Source: Sialis fuliginosa | Lineage: Eukaryota; Arthropoda; Insecta; Megaloptera; Sialidae | Length of the DNA stretch: 64,000 nucleotides | Reading direction: 5' to 3' | Assembly (NCBI GenBank): GCA_961205875.1 | Contig: OY540815.1 | Span: 6,758,001-6,822,000 of the forward strand | In this document: positions 41,780 to 52,791 of the stretch, one piece after another | Position numbering within the stretch: the stretch's first letter is position 1 | How the letters are laid out: each line of letters begins with the position of its first letter | The notes under the pieces: generated by a model | What the model was told of the DNA's origin: nothing | The model's input: only the letters and a program-made list of their open reading frames with translations | Databases searched by the model: none | Program-made: the position numbers and the translations under genes

Positions 41780-42174
41780 TATTCAGTTATTTTATGTATT
41801 CTTTTATAATAATCCCATATCATTATTTTTTTGAAAAAAGAAAATTGTTAAAATATATATGAAACGAAATCGGAGAAAAGAACATGTTTATTCGTTTGGA
41901 AAAATCGTGGATTTTCACTTTGTATTTATTCAATTAATGAAAATAATTTCCATTTTTTTATAACACAATTCACAGAGGTTTGTAACAAAGTTTAAAGCCT
42001 CTAAGGTATATCTGTTTGAAACATAGGAAGATAATATTTTTATATTAAATTAAAAATCGTAAAAAACATGAAAACTATAAAAACAAAACGTTCGACTTAT
42101 TTAATGTAGATTTTATATATTTATCATGTTTCAGTCAGGGCTGCTAACTATAAGAAGAAGAAGAAATTTAAGAA
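41780..42174. other. Unassigned AT-rich DNA
   Basis: Nothing recognised. Confidence 0.35.
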
Positions 42175-42570
42175 AAATATAAAACCAGAAATTCTGAAAA
42201 GTATAGATAAAATAATTAAATTTAACAGTTTTTGAAATCGGTTCTATTTTTTTTTCTTAAAAAGTTTTTATTGGCACACCGACTTCAAAAACTGTTAATA
42301 TGCTGTAATGTAATATGCTATAAAACTATAATATACTTTTTAGAATTTTTAGGATTTTTTGAAGTCGGTTATATTTTTATATTTTTTATAAAAAAAAATT
42401 TTTTTTTTTATTTTGAGTGACGTATCATGGTCAGATTCTAATAAAATTTATATGAGACCAATTCGGAAGTATACTCTTTTAAAAAAACAAAAATCGTTTT
42501 GCCCGAACAAACATAAAAAAATCTATATATGCATATTGTCGAATTGACAACCTATTATTTTTTTAAGTCG
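42175..42570 (+). repeat. R5 repeat with internally duplicated head
   Basis: TTTTTGAAATCGGTTCTATT (42226) is followed by an inverted ACACCGACTTCAAAAACTGT (42276) and a second TTTTTTGAAGTCGGTTATAT (42355). The usual body follows: ATCATGGTCAGATTC, TAAAATTTATATGAGACC, TTCGGAAGTATACTC, TTGTCGAATTGACAACC. Confidence 0.8.
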
Positions 42571-42819
42571 ATTAATAAATTTGTTATTTTTGTAAAACTT
42601 AAGTTTTGCATTCAATTCTATATTTCTATGTCATATCATCAATTAATGCTAGTAAGGGGTGTACAATATAACTATCGATCATAAAAAAATCAATATTACT
42701 TCAGATAAATATATACAAATATGCAATATTAATGATTTATTATATCGATTACACATAGGAAAAAATCTTTGTTACTGTATTTAAGAGTTAAGGAATGGAC
42801 GGTTAAATGGGACTATAAT
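42571..42819. other. Unassigned AT-rich DNA
   Basis: Nothing recognised. Confidence 0.35.
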
Positions 42820-42965
42820 ATATAAGCTATTTATTAGTGTTTTATTTATTGCTCTAAGATTATTAGTTCCAGAAATATAAGCTTTCAAAGTGAGTTTTTG
42901 TATTCATGCTCTCAAGATTAACCCCTAGTATCACCGGGGAAGACGTAATTCTACGTTCAGTTACT
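42820..42965 (+). repeat. R2 repeat, third location
   Basis: TATATAAGCTATTTATTAG, TTTTATTTATTGCTCTAAGA, AAATATAAGCTTTCAAAGTG and ATCACCGGGGAAGACGTAAT follow the R2 order of 3950-4141. Confidence 0.7.
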
Positions 42966-43511
42966 AACTACGAAAGCCTGATACTAAAATGTTTTATTAA
43001 AATTATGTTTCTTTAAATTTTGGAAGTAACAAAAACTGATTATTTATAATTGAAAAGAAAATTTGACAACCCTATACCAACTACTGATTTTATATATCAG
43101 AGCTATAAATTTAAATTAAAAATGTATTAAAATAACATTAACTAAGCTGACACCCACAATACATGGTATAAATTCTCAGTTTTAATATTGTTTCTACGAA
43201 ATGAAAAATTAAAATGAATTATATGATATTTTTATGACGTACGGCTGATATGTAAGGTTAATTCGTTATTTTTTATTATCAAATTTATGTTCATGTGTAG
43301 AGAATATGAAGAATGCTTTAATAAAATATAAAATATGCACACGCTTTTTACAAATTATTAAAATTTATACAAGGTATAGTCGCTAAATTTCGTTCCCGAT
43401 CATAATTTCGTCCCCTCATCTATCTCCAAAGATAACCAGTAGGTATTATTCAACTTATTTGTTATATTATTAAGCTTTATTTCTTTATAATAGGGGGTCT
43501 TAGGGCACTTG
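42966..43511. other. Unassigned AT-rich DNA
   Basis: Nothing recognised. Confidence 0.35.
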
Positions 43512-44300
43512 ATCTGCCAAGTAAATGCACAGTGCGTCCTCGTGCAAAATTCACCAAAGGTAGTTAATTATTGAACAATTTAATTAAAAACCGATACTCA
43601 GATAAATTGCTTAGAATTGGATAACCATTTAATTTTTATACAATTTTACTAAAACATATTTGTTCGAAATTTTTTTTAAAACGCACCTGATTATGTTTTC
43701 GTATATTTTTAATTTTTTTACAATTTCAATCTAAATCTAAATTTATGCAAACGTAAAAATGACATTTTAAACGTCAAAATGACATTTAAAACGTAAAAAT
43801 GACATTTAATATGTCCAAGCAAATATCAATTTAGAAAAACAAAACACGAATTTTTTAAATAAATTGAGATAAATCTTTGTAAGGAAATATTTTCAAACAA
43901 ACGTTGTAGACCCATATTATAGGAAATTTAATGCTCTACAAAAAATAATCTATAAAATTTTCACGTAACGTTCTTGAGATATATTGAAAAAATACATATT
44001 TTGGGATGTCACCCCTCCCCCTTACACACGATTTTGATGATTTTGAAATAGGACTGTCCTCAAGCCAGATCCAACCATCCGACCAAGTTTCAATAATATC
44101 GGTTCAGTGGTTCATTAGTTAACCGTGTGACAAGGATTCAGGGGACAGACGGACGGACAGACAGACACGGAACGAAAAGTGTCTTGACGTGAAACGGAAA
44201 GATCAATTTAAAATTTTGAAATCGGAGAACATTTTTTTTGTCTCAATGTGAAAAAACGATCACAAAGCTTCTCGTGTCTTCGATATTGCGAGGAAGCAAT
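43512..44300 (+). repeat. Interspersed repeat R3, copy 4 (near full length)
   Basis: From ATCTGCCAAGTAAATGCACAG to CGATATTGCGAGGAAGCAAT, about 790 bases. The 5' third holds a three-unit short repeat of AAAATGACATTTAAAACGT-type words (about 43756-43812). The 3' third holds GGTTCAGTGGTTCATTAG and a GACGGACGGACAGACAGACACGG run. No open frame. It pairs with the reversed copy at 45583-46394 to make a large inverted repeat. Confidence 0.88.
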
Positions 44301-44707
44301 AGATATATATTAACATATATATTTTCCAAATACGCGACAAATCCTAATAAATAAGACATACACACAACTTACATCTGCAGATAAAGAATCAACATAAAGC
44401 GAACAAAAAACGCATACATGATTTATCTGAACGAAAAACAAAACAGTTTTCTTACAGTCTATGGGTCAGAGAATAAAATTTATAGCGAATGAACAAGTAC
44501 GGACAAGTAAAATAAAGTCTGAATTTTTTAAAATCACAACAAACGAACACGAGCCATGCCGAATTCGATATTTACAACCTAGCATTTGTTTTCGTTCGGT
44601 GTTTTTGTTTAGAACGGTCTGTCCCCCGATGCCAATAGCAAAACTCTAACACTAACGCTTCCGGGCGCATTCTCTGTGCGTGTGGCTGTGTGTGTGTGGG
44701 TATGCTG
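44301..44707. other. Unassigned; partly GC-richer
   Basis: The frame at 44461-44649 (62 codons) and the following GC-richer ACGCTTCCGGGCGCATTCTC and GTGTGTGTGTGG stretch match no repeat here. No motif identified. Confidence 0.35.
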
Positions 44708-44755
44708 CAGGACCGTTTTACCAACTAGGCCCACAAGGCCCGGTTTTTATAAAAG
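44708..44755 (+). mobile_element. hAT-type left-end fragment
   Basis: CAGGACCGTTTTACCAAC followed by TAGGCCCACAAGGCCCGG has the look of a hAT left end (CAGGACCGTTTTA...GGCCC). It is cut by an R4-like fragment. A possible interior or right part rich in GGCCC/GGGCC words lies at 47220-47350, but a matching terminal repeat was not found. Confidence 0.5.
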
Positions 44756-44756
44756 G

Positions 44757-44815
44757 CACGGACACAAGTCTTAGATAACACTTGTTTAATTAAATGTATT
44801 AAATATATTAAAATT
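44757..44815 (+). repeat. R4 left-end fragment
   Basis: GGCACGGACACAAGTCTTAG, ATAACACTTGTTTAATTAAA and TGTATTAAAT match the start of R4 at 38839-38900. Confidence 0.6.
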
Positions 44816-44819
44816 AATT

Positions 44820-45060
44820 TAAATCCATACTAATATTATTATATTATAAATGCGAAAGTGTGTCTGTCTGTCTCTCTGTCTATTTGTTACCTTTTCACGG
44901 CTAAACCGCTGAACCGATCTTGATGAAATTGGGCAGTTAGATAGCTTGCATCCCGAGGACAGACATAGGCTACTTTATATCTCGAAAATTCAACCCCTAA
45001 TGAATTGCAAGGGAGTGGAAAATTTTTAATTTTTTTTAGTAATTAATATTTTACCCCCTG
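44820..45060 (+). repeat. ATAAATGCGAAAGTGTG-type mobile repeat, unit 1
   Basis: Starts CATACTAATATTATTATATT and ATAAATGCGAAAGTGTGTCTG; continues TTACCTTTTCACGGCTAAACC, GAACCGATCTTGATGAAAT, ATAGCTTGCATCCCG and ATAGGCTACTTTATATC. This is one of the most common types of insect mobile-repeat end. Confidence 0.75.
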
Positions 45061-45169
45061 TTACACATGAAGGATTGTAAGTGGTTTTATTCGATCTGGC
45101 GGGAAAAATACTAAGGGGGCGGGGTTATTAGGGGGACAAAACAACCCCTTATCTTACATAGGAGTTGAG

Positions 45170-45395
45170 AATTATATTATAAATGCGAAAGTGTATCTCT
45201 CAGTCTATTTGTTACCTGTTTACGGCTAAACCGCTTTACGGAATTTAATGAATTTTGGCAATGAGATAGCTTGCATTTGCATCCCGAAGGCAGCGTATTG
45301 TAAAAGAACGCGCTGGCGGCAAACTTGATTTTCTATTATCACCACTGCTTATTCTTTATGTTACCTAACGTAACAAAATATATACTAAAACCTGG
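45170..45395 (+). repeat. Same mobile repeat, unit 2, grading into R1 3' sequence
   Basis: TATAAATGCGAAAGTGTATC, TTACGGCTAAACCGC and ATAGCTTGCATTTGCATCCC repeat unit 1. It then continues as GCAGCGTATTGTAAAAGAAC, CTATTATCACCACTGCTTA and GTTACCTAACGTAAC, which match R1 at about 993-1105. So R1 and this repeat share a tail and probably one family. Confidence 0.75.
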
Positions 45396-45420
45396 GCAAA
45401 GATTAAGAACCTTTTTTTAA

Positions 45421-45510
45421 TTTTTTGTTTCAGTCCACCTGGAGGGAACAAATCACCTGCGCCATCGAGAAAAACTTTCTTCCAACATACTGACATATTG
45501 TTAAATAAAA
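45421..45510 (+). other. Exon-like segment (splice acceptor, short frame, AATAAA)
   Basis: A T-rich tract and TTTTTTGTTTCAG (ends 45433) is followed by 60 bases of clearly higher GC (from TCCACCTGGAGGGAAC), open in all three frames for 20 or more codons; one stops at 45493. AATAAA lies at 45504-45509. This looks like a short terminal exon, but no upstream exon or homologous protein is recognised. Confidence 0.3.
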
Positions 45511-45582
45511 ATGTATATAAAAATACTTCCGCTAAAAAAATATCTTTCTATATTCTCTATACGTACCTCTTTCAGGGAAGAA

Positions 45583-46394
45583 ATTGCTTCCTCGCTATAT
45601 CGAAGATACGAGAAGCTTTGTGATCGTTTTAGAATGAGACAAAAAAAATGTTCTCCGATTTCAAAATTTTAAATTGATCTTTCCGTTTCACGTCAAGACA
45701 AACACTTTTCGTTCCGTATCAGTCTGTCTGTCCGTGTGTCCGTCTATTTCCTGAATCCTTGTCACACGCATAACTCATGAACCACTGAACCGATATTGTT
45801 GAAACTTGGTCGGATGGTTGGGCCTGGCTTGAAGACGGTCCCATTTCAAAATCGTCAAAATCATGTGTAAGGGGGAGGGGTGACATGCCAAAATATTTAT
45901 TTTTTCAAGATATCTCAAAAACGACACGTTACCAGAAAATTTTATAAAATATTTTTTGTAGAGCATTAAATTTCCTGTAATATGGGTCTACAACGTTTGT
46001 TGTAAAATATTCCTTTACAAAGATTTATCTCAATTTATTTTAAAAATTCGTGTTTTGTTTTTCTTAATTGTTATTTGCTTGGATATATTAAATGTCATTT
46101 TGGCGTTTTAAATGTCATTTTGGCGTTTTAAATGTCATTTTGACGTTTCAAATTTTATTTTGACATTTGTATAAATTTAGATTTAGATTGAAATTGTCAA
46201 AAAATTAAAAATATTCAAGTACGTGTTAAGAAAAATTTCGAACTAATATTTTTTAGTAAAATTGTATAAAAATTAAATGGTTAACCAATATTAGGCAATT
46301 TATATAAACACTTTATTTTCATTTAAAGTGTTCAATAATAAACTACATTTGGTGAATTTAGCACGAGGAAGCACTGTGCATTTACTTGGCAGAT
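45583..46394 (-). repeat. Interspersed repeat R3, copy 5 (reversed)
   Basis: On the minus strand it runs from ATCTGCCAAGTAAATGCACAG to CGCGAGGAAGCAAT-type end, about 812 bases. It includes the three-unit AAAATGACATTTAAAACGCC repeat (about 46093-46160) and the ACGGACAGACAGACTGATACGG run. Opposite in orientation to copy 4, 1.28 kb away. Confidence 0.88.
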
Positions 46395-46597
46395 GTTTTT
46401 TTTCTTGTTATCTGCAGTAAAAAAAGAAAAAAAGGTGAATTTTATTGACTCGACGAAGTAAAATAGCCCCTTAAATAGAAAATCGATTAGAATGTAATTG
46501 ATAGATATGTATTTTTCCTTGTGAGTTGTGAGTCATAATCTAATAAAAATAAATACGAAAGTTCCAGCCCTGTACATATATGTGAGTACGTACATAT

Positions 46598-46640
46598 GTA
46601 CACACACACACACACATACATAAACATATATACACGCGCG
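46598..46640. repeat. (CA)n microsatellite and CATATA/CGCG run
   Basis: ACACACACACACACAC near 46601-46615 is followed by ATACATAAACATATATACACG. The minus-strand frames across it with CVCVCV are artefacts. Confidence 0.9.
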
Positions 46641-47219
46641 TGTAGATTTATTTGCGTCAGCCCCGACTTGGTTTGTTTTCGACTGTGCCGAGGTGATAAC
46701 AAACTGTCTGTAGAACATTCATTAAACTTGTGGCGAAGAAAACTTTGAGTCATTAAAATAGCTGCGCTTTACCAAAACGCTTTTTTATAGTCTCCTCTCT
46801 CGTATAAAATTTACGATTCGCGGAAGAAAAGTTTCATTGTTTCTCCATGGCCCGCCTGATGCTTTTAAAACTAGGTTAAAATGAAAAATATGCCCTTCCT
46901 TGTATACACATATACACTTAAAGGGGGGAGGCGGAGGGGGTGTGTACCAAACCGCTAAGTGGAACTAATTTTATATTTATACTAATACGTTTTTCGGTAA
47001 GAAAGTGTTAACCGCGATTGCTAAATTTCCTGTGAAATTACTCTGTATCATTAATATGTCAATTATTACGTTTTATGTTACATAATAAAAAAATACTACC
47101 GAGAAAAAAATATTTTTAACATACGCTTAATAAACTATAAATAAAATTGGAAATTTTAACGATAAAAATTTCTACATATTTATTTTTATAACCCAGATAA
47201 TTTTTAAAACCTAACAATC
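46641..47219. other. Unassigned DNA
   Basis: Nothing recognised; a G-rich run (GGGGGGAGGCGGAGGGGG) lies at about 46923-46940. Confidence 0.35.
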
Positions 47220-47350
47220 AGGCCCCCATACTAGAATTTTCGGCGGGCCTCTTCTAGCTAAGAAATCTAAGAGACGACCAAAAAAAACATGTTTACTCGA
47301 GATGCGGCACCCCCCCCCCCTTACACTTAGCCCCGGACCAACAGGCCAGA
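47220..47350. repeat. GGCCC-rich probable hAT interior fragment, poly-C
   Basis: CAGGCCCCCATACTAG, TTTTCGGCGGGCCTCTTCTA and a run of about 10 C near 47310 followed by TAGCCCCGGACCAACAGGCC. The composition is that of hAT end regions; no target duplication identified. Confidence 0.4.
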
Positions 47351-47502
47351 ACCCTGTCAACCCCCCTCTTTTTGTGAGGTTATGATATCAATAGTTATAT
47401 TCAATATTTTAATATTTTTTTAGTCAATTCGTAGTTTTACAAGAAGTATAAGTATAATCTATTTCGATACTTTATAAAGATTGTCTATGTGTCTGTTTAT
47501 TT

Positions 47503-47590
47503 CAGGCCTGGCCAACCAAAAATTGCTCTACGGCCGCATTGACGACCTAAAATTCTCCAAAGGCCGCACATAATTTTTTTTTTAATTTAA
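47503..47590 (+). mobile_element. hAT left-end fragment (17587 family)
   Basis: CAGGCCTGGCCAACCAAAAA, CGGCCGCATTGACGACC and GGCCGCACATAA match 17587-17655 closely. No right end (GGCCAGCCCTG) is found within the next 2 kb, so the element is truncated. Confidence 0.75.
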
Positions 47591-49078
47591 TATTAATTCC
47601 GAAAAATTATAATTGTAGGATTAACGTATTATGATAAATTAAAATGTATTATTTATGGAATATGTTTTTCAGGTTCTGTATTTATTTATTATTTTGTGAC
47701 AAATTGTTTTAAGAAAATATACTACTTGAAAGTGAGGTTATGTCATTTATAGTAGTTGATAAGAAAATTACCATTTTTTAAACATCCTTCAAAAAACGAT
47801 AGTTTTAAAAGTCTAAGGGGTATGCATTTTATGGCCAAGCCATGTTATTATTATTATTATTAAATGTTTGGTTCATAAATGTATTACAGTTACCCACACT
47901 TCATGTTTAGCATTATCATGTTATAAACAATCATTTTTGATAAAAAAAAAATTAATCATATGTGTGGAACCTGTGGGATGGTGTAAAAAATTACTAAATG
48001 AATTTAAACTAATTATTATTATTAAGGGTCGGAAAAAATTATTCATTACTTTTATGATACATAAATGGGGCGCATACCCTTTTATATTTCGTAGTGATTC
48101 ATTTTAGTTAAAACAACTTATATGTACCTAGTTGAAGAACTACTGGTTGAACAGTTCGGATACATGAAACGAGGGAAGCTACCCCTGTACATCTCTATAT
48201 GATTTGATCAAAGGATTATAAGCTGAGAGGTTCACTTTAGACAAAACCTGATTATGGTTGATCATTATTCAATAATTATCCCTCGAGCTACTCTAAGATA
48301 GTTTTGAGAATTAATAGATAATTCATTACAGGATATGATTGATACAGGTGCATGTAAGTTATATAAGCCTAATTGATTGAACTGCTGGCCTTTAATCTAA
48401 GTAACTAGAGCCCATGTTTAACTTTGAAAAGCGTTGTATTGTTTTGAACATTCTGATGCAGTTTTTTCATGGGAGAATTTTGTTGAATATTAAATTGCAT
48501 TGTAAAAATTATTTTATTTATTTATTAACTATCTGTCTGTGCACGATTTTTTCAGTAACTACTGGACGGATTTTATTCTGGTTTTCACTAATGGATACAG
48601 TGTTTCATGAGGAACGTTTAGTTGAAGTTGAAAAAAAAAACAATCACGTGCGCTTCGTAAATAATTAGCGATCAGTAAAAACAATGTTTAATGGATTTTA
48701 TTTTTTATTAGATTTAAAAACTAACATAACATAATTTTCAATAGATAATTACAAAAATACAAAACATAATAAAAATTTAATACTTGTAACATTTATTACA
48801 TATTTTTTAATAAACCATCATAAATGTTTGAAGACCTATTAAATAAAACTACCATATCCATCAAATAAAAATTAAAAACACTGTACTTGACGTTCAAATC
48901 ATAAATTCACTATAAAATTATAGAATAAGTGCAATATGTAAAGTACAACAATTTTAAAACAAGAATAATATAATCTGCCATCATGGAATATATCTACAAT
49001 ATTACGTACTACATTTCATTCGATCCATATCAAATAAAGACTGGCTACAAAGTTTCTAGAGTTTAGAAATATAAGTAC
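47591..49078. other. Unassigned AT-rich DNA
   Basis: About 1.5 kb. TATCTGTCTGTGCACGATTT and ACTACTGGACGGATTTTATT at about 48530-48575 looks like mobile-repeat tail sequence. Frames of 79 and 84 codons have no motif. Confidence 0.35.
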
Positions 49079-50000
49079 TACAAGCTGTTACCCGCAACTT
49101 CATTCACGTGGAAGTTAGGTTAAGTAATATATTATATTTCTGTTATGATAGCCGATAAAACAGGTCGCGCGTACAAATGTCACACACCCATTTTTAGGTT
49201 TCCATAGAAAACTAGGAAACATAGTTTCGCCATTTCCGTCCTCAAAAATTTTAGACCGATTAAGATGAAATTTGGTATACGGACGAAGACTGAAAACCCA
49301 AATACAATAAACAAAATTTTTGGACCCCCTTTCCATAGACTGAAAAGTATATTTAAAAAAAAATTTCACTTAATCTATTAAGTAGGGTGTCCTTAGATAG
49401 GTCTCCTAAAATGCAATAAAAAATGTTGTACAACATTTTGATTTTGACCTTTCACGATATATTAAAAAATAATAATAATAAATCTGCATTAAAATTAGCA
49501 CGACTAAAAAAAAAAAAGGTCTTAAATTTTTTATATTTATTTTAATTATTCACTAAAATTAAGAATTGACGCGACAAATAAAAGATCTTCAGTTTTTTAT
49601 TTTGACTCGCAGCCCTTAGTAAATTGCTAAATATGCTATGCGACTCAGATGGTTAAAAGGTTTGGATATGTTCTAAACTATCAATATAAAAAATCTGAAA
49701 AAATTCAAGAATGTAGTTTTTAATTAGTACTTCCACTGAAAATTATAACGAACACTGTCAAAATTATTTTGGACCCCCCTCCCATAGACTGAAAAGTGAA
49801 CTCACACTTTTTTTCACTTCCCCATTGAGTCATTTAGATTTTTATAATTTTTTCCCGAGTTATCACAAAAAGTATTGAACCGATTTTTAATTTTTTCCCG
49901 AGCTATCTTAAAAAGTATTGAACCGATTTTGATGAAACTTTCACTCTTAGAAAATTTAAGACTTTAGAATTAGTTTGTGCTAGATATTATCAAGGAGCTG
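49079..50000 (+). repeat. Old mobile-repeat block (AGCTGTTACCCGCAACTTC start)
   Basis: CAAGCTGTTACCCGCAACTTC and ATTCACGTGGA is a common insect repeat start. GGACCCCCTTTCCATAGACTGAAAAGT (49322 on) recurs at 49773 as GGACCCCCCTCCCATAGACTGAAAAGT. A tandem TTTTTCCCGAGTTATC...AGTATTGAACCGATTTT pair occurs at 49850-49935. Ends in the fragment type also at 13575-13655. Non-coding. Confidence 0.6.
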
Positions 50001-51030
50001 ATCAGGAACATGACTTCGATATACACGCGAACGAAACTGTCATATTAATACTTTAAATGTGATTCACACACGGAGAAAAATGGAGTCGATTTTTTATTAA
50101 AAATTACAGTTGCCGATAAAAATTCAGTTTTAACATGTACTGTCAATTCATTAACTTTTACAACCTCCATTGTAATTTTTATAATACGCAATTTTTACTA
50201 TATTCGTAAATATCATTTACATGATTTATTCAACTAATTATTCTTAAGTTGAATTATTTCATTTCAACTGTTAGTACATTTTTCTATTTGATACTTAAAT
50301 TTTTATTAAAAGACAATACAATAACCAGATCCTTTACAATCTATATTATCATTAATATGAATGAATTACAAAATCATCTCCCGTTTTAAGAATACTGAAT
50401 CAAATTGTAATAAGTATTTCTTTAAACATTGAGTGATTGCTACAAAATATTTTTCTCGGCGCAGTCTTACGTTAATAAAATGCCTTACTACTTGTGAATC
50501 ATCTATTTGTAGAACGTTTTTGACGTAAATGTGAAAATAATATGGAAGGAATAATGATCAATATGATACCGTCCCGATTTTAGAGTTTAATATACTTTTA
50601 ATGCAGTCCGCCTTGACAATACCATTTACAATTTAATTACACGGGTTTTGTTCTTCTGCTTCTTCTGTATTTAATTGGAATTGAATTTCATCCACGTAAA
50701 TAGTAAGTAAGTAATACAATAGTTATAACGCAACAGTACGTTTGATTTTAAACATAAAATGATTGAATTTCTCGTAATATAGAAGTTGTTTTTGATTTAC
50801 CGTTACATATGTAACCAAATACATTGGTAATTGAATTATTTTAATATGTACCTACTTTGTTGTGCTTTTAGGTAATGGCTAATTCTTGTTTTTGTTCCAC
50901 AATATTTAATTGAAATAGTAACATAGTTATTTTAATACAATTTAAATACATTCATTGATGTATTGTTGTATTGCTAGCTACTACAGATGTTGAATTGATT
51001 AGTTTTGATATTTTGTAGTGTAATTATAAT
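50001..51030. other. Unassigned AT-rich DNA
   Basis: Nothing recognised. Confidence 0.35.
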
Positions 51031-51031
51031 T

Positions 51032-51190
51032 AGGGGTGATCCATAAAATAGGTCACGCAAAATTCACGAATTTTTTACCCCTCCCTCCACCTTTCTCATG
51101 CTACATCACATTTTTTCAACCCTCTACCTAATAGTATGTCACAACCTAGTAATAATTTGTCACAAATCCTGAATTCCTACCCAAACGAAC
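51032..51190 (+). repeat. GGGGTGATCCATAAA-type repeat fragment
   Basis: GGGGTGATCCATAAAATAGG, TCACGCAAAATT, TTTTTTACCCCTCCCTCC and CATGCTACATCACATTTTTT are in the arrangement of a repeat common in arthropod genomes. Only one end is seen. Confidence 0.5.
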
Positions 51191-52087
51191 TTTTATGAAC
51201 GAAGAAAATTGTCAAAATTTATTGATTTTATTTTGACGATATCTTTGATGGTGAATCATTTCAGAATTTTGAATAGAGCTTCTTATAATCTTTTTTTTGT
51301 TATTTATAAAATTTCCGAGAAATACCTTAAAAAACATGGGAGCGATTATTTAAGAAATTATCCAGAATTTTTATAATAACGTATTTTGTATTATTATTAT
51401 CTATATATTAGGTATGTACTTTTATGAACATTAAAAGAAATTTACTCGAAACTTTTAATAACGAAGTTATAACTATTAATGTAGCCGCGCAACCGATTAA
51501 AACATGCCAAGATATGCGCGACTCAGACAACGAAAAAAACTCGAACAGATTACAAAAAAAAATATACAAAAATTCAGAAGGAGACAGATTAAACGTAAAC
51601 TAACCACAAAAATTATATACACAAAATTCATTGCAATTTATAAGATTTTTCCGTTAAAAACTTTAAATGTGTTTTTCTCAAAACCTCCTTTTTCTATACA
51701 ATAATGACTCGAAAAGTTTTCAATATTTTCAAATGCTTTGTTTTAAATCTTCCAAAATACATTCTCTTTAGTCTGTCGAGCCATTTTTATGTTTCCGTAC
51801 AAAATTAGGAAATCTTATATTTATATTTTATTTCGTACTTCGTTTATGAACCAGAAAAGAATAAAAAAAATTATGAAAATATTTTTTTAATCTCCAAAAT
51901 GTCATAAGATGCTTATTTTTTCGAAATTAAAAATTTTGGCTTGGCGTCTGCTGAATTTTTCAGACCCATCGACCTATACTAAAGAAATAAAGCAGACCAA
52001 GAAGCAAGCGTTTTCCCAACAGCCTAAAGAATCTCAATGGTTGTTTCCTGATTGCGGTCGTCCTGATTGCGGTCATATACTTTTTCG
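51191..52087. other. Unassigned DNA
   Basis: A lysine/arginine-rich 66-codon frame (51504-51704) reflects A-rich DNA. TCCTGATTGCGGTC is directly repeated at 52045 and 52060. Confidence 0.35.
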
Positions 52088-52765
52088 ATTATAAAGAGAG
52101 GAAATTTGTTGCAGCTTGCTTAAAAAGTAAATTTACAGCTCTACCGTCTAGTGTCCTCATTGCGGTCAACTCCTGAAAACCCTTGTATTTTCCATATATA
52201 ATAAAAATCTAGACAAATTAATAATCTGTATATTTAATTAAAAGCATTAATTTATAACTGATTTTAACGTGACCATCATATTAATAGAAAACATTATAAG
52301 TAATTTATATAAAATCTATCATTTTTTAATTTAATTTAAAAAAATAAGAATTTTATTTCGTTCACGATAACTACTGTAAAAATGCACCGATCTGAATTAT
52401 AAATAAATAAAACAAGTGATATACATACATAAAATTTATTACATAACAAAATAGTACATCACAATACTACATTTTCGCTAACGCGAAAATGTTTTAATTT
52501 GATAAAATAAAAAGTAACGCATTTTTTTAAATTATAGTTTATAAGCCCCACATTCAAGAAATCCATACAAAAGAACATCAGTATTCAAGCATCTGAAAAA
52601 ATAAATATATATATAAATTACTTATGTTTTCTATTAACATATTTTTATGACGCATAGAAAATATAATGCTATCCAAGAATTGACCGCAATCAGGATACTA
52701 TAGCCAGTAGAGATGATTATTTAACTTTTTAGCAAGCTGTGGCAAATATATCATTTATGATAAAA
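52088..52765. mobile_element. Inverted-repeat element with GATTGCGGTC motif
   Basis: The left arm (about 52095-52170: TTGTTGCAGCTTGCTTAAAAAG, CAGCTCTACCGTCTAGTGTCC, TCATTGCGGTCAA) is answered by the complement at about 52673-52755 (TTGACCGCAATCAGGATAC, AGCCAGTAGAGATG, CTTTTTAGCAAGCTGTGGCAA). Arms diverged, about 80 bases; interior AT-rich. Confidence 0.65.
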
Positions 52766-52791
52766 AAATTATTAACCATTTTTTTCTTATA

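Noticed and set aside
47503..49600. Search for the right end of the CAGGCCTGGCC hAT copy
   Set aside because: ATGGCCAAGCCATG at about 47831 looked promising, but lacks the GGTTGGCCAGCCCTG end and no 8-bp duplication of TGTTTATT follows.
51504..51704. Basic, lysine/arginine-rich 66-codon frame resembling a ribosomal-type small protein
   Set aside because: The composition follows from A-rich DNA; no family pattern, splice sites or promoter.
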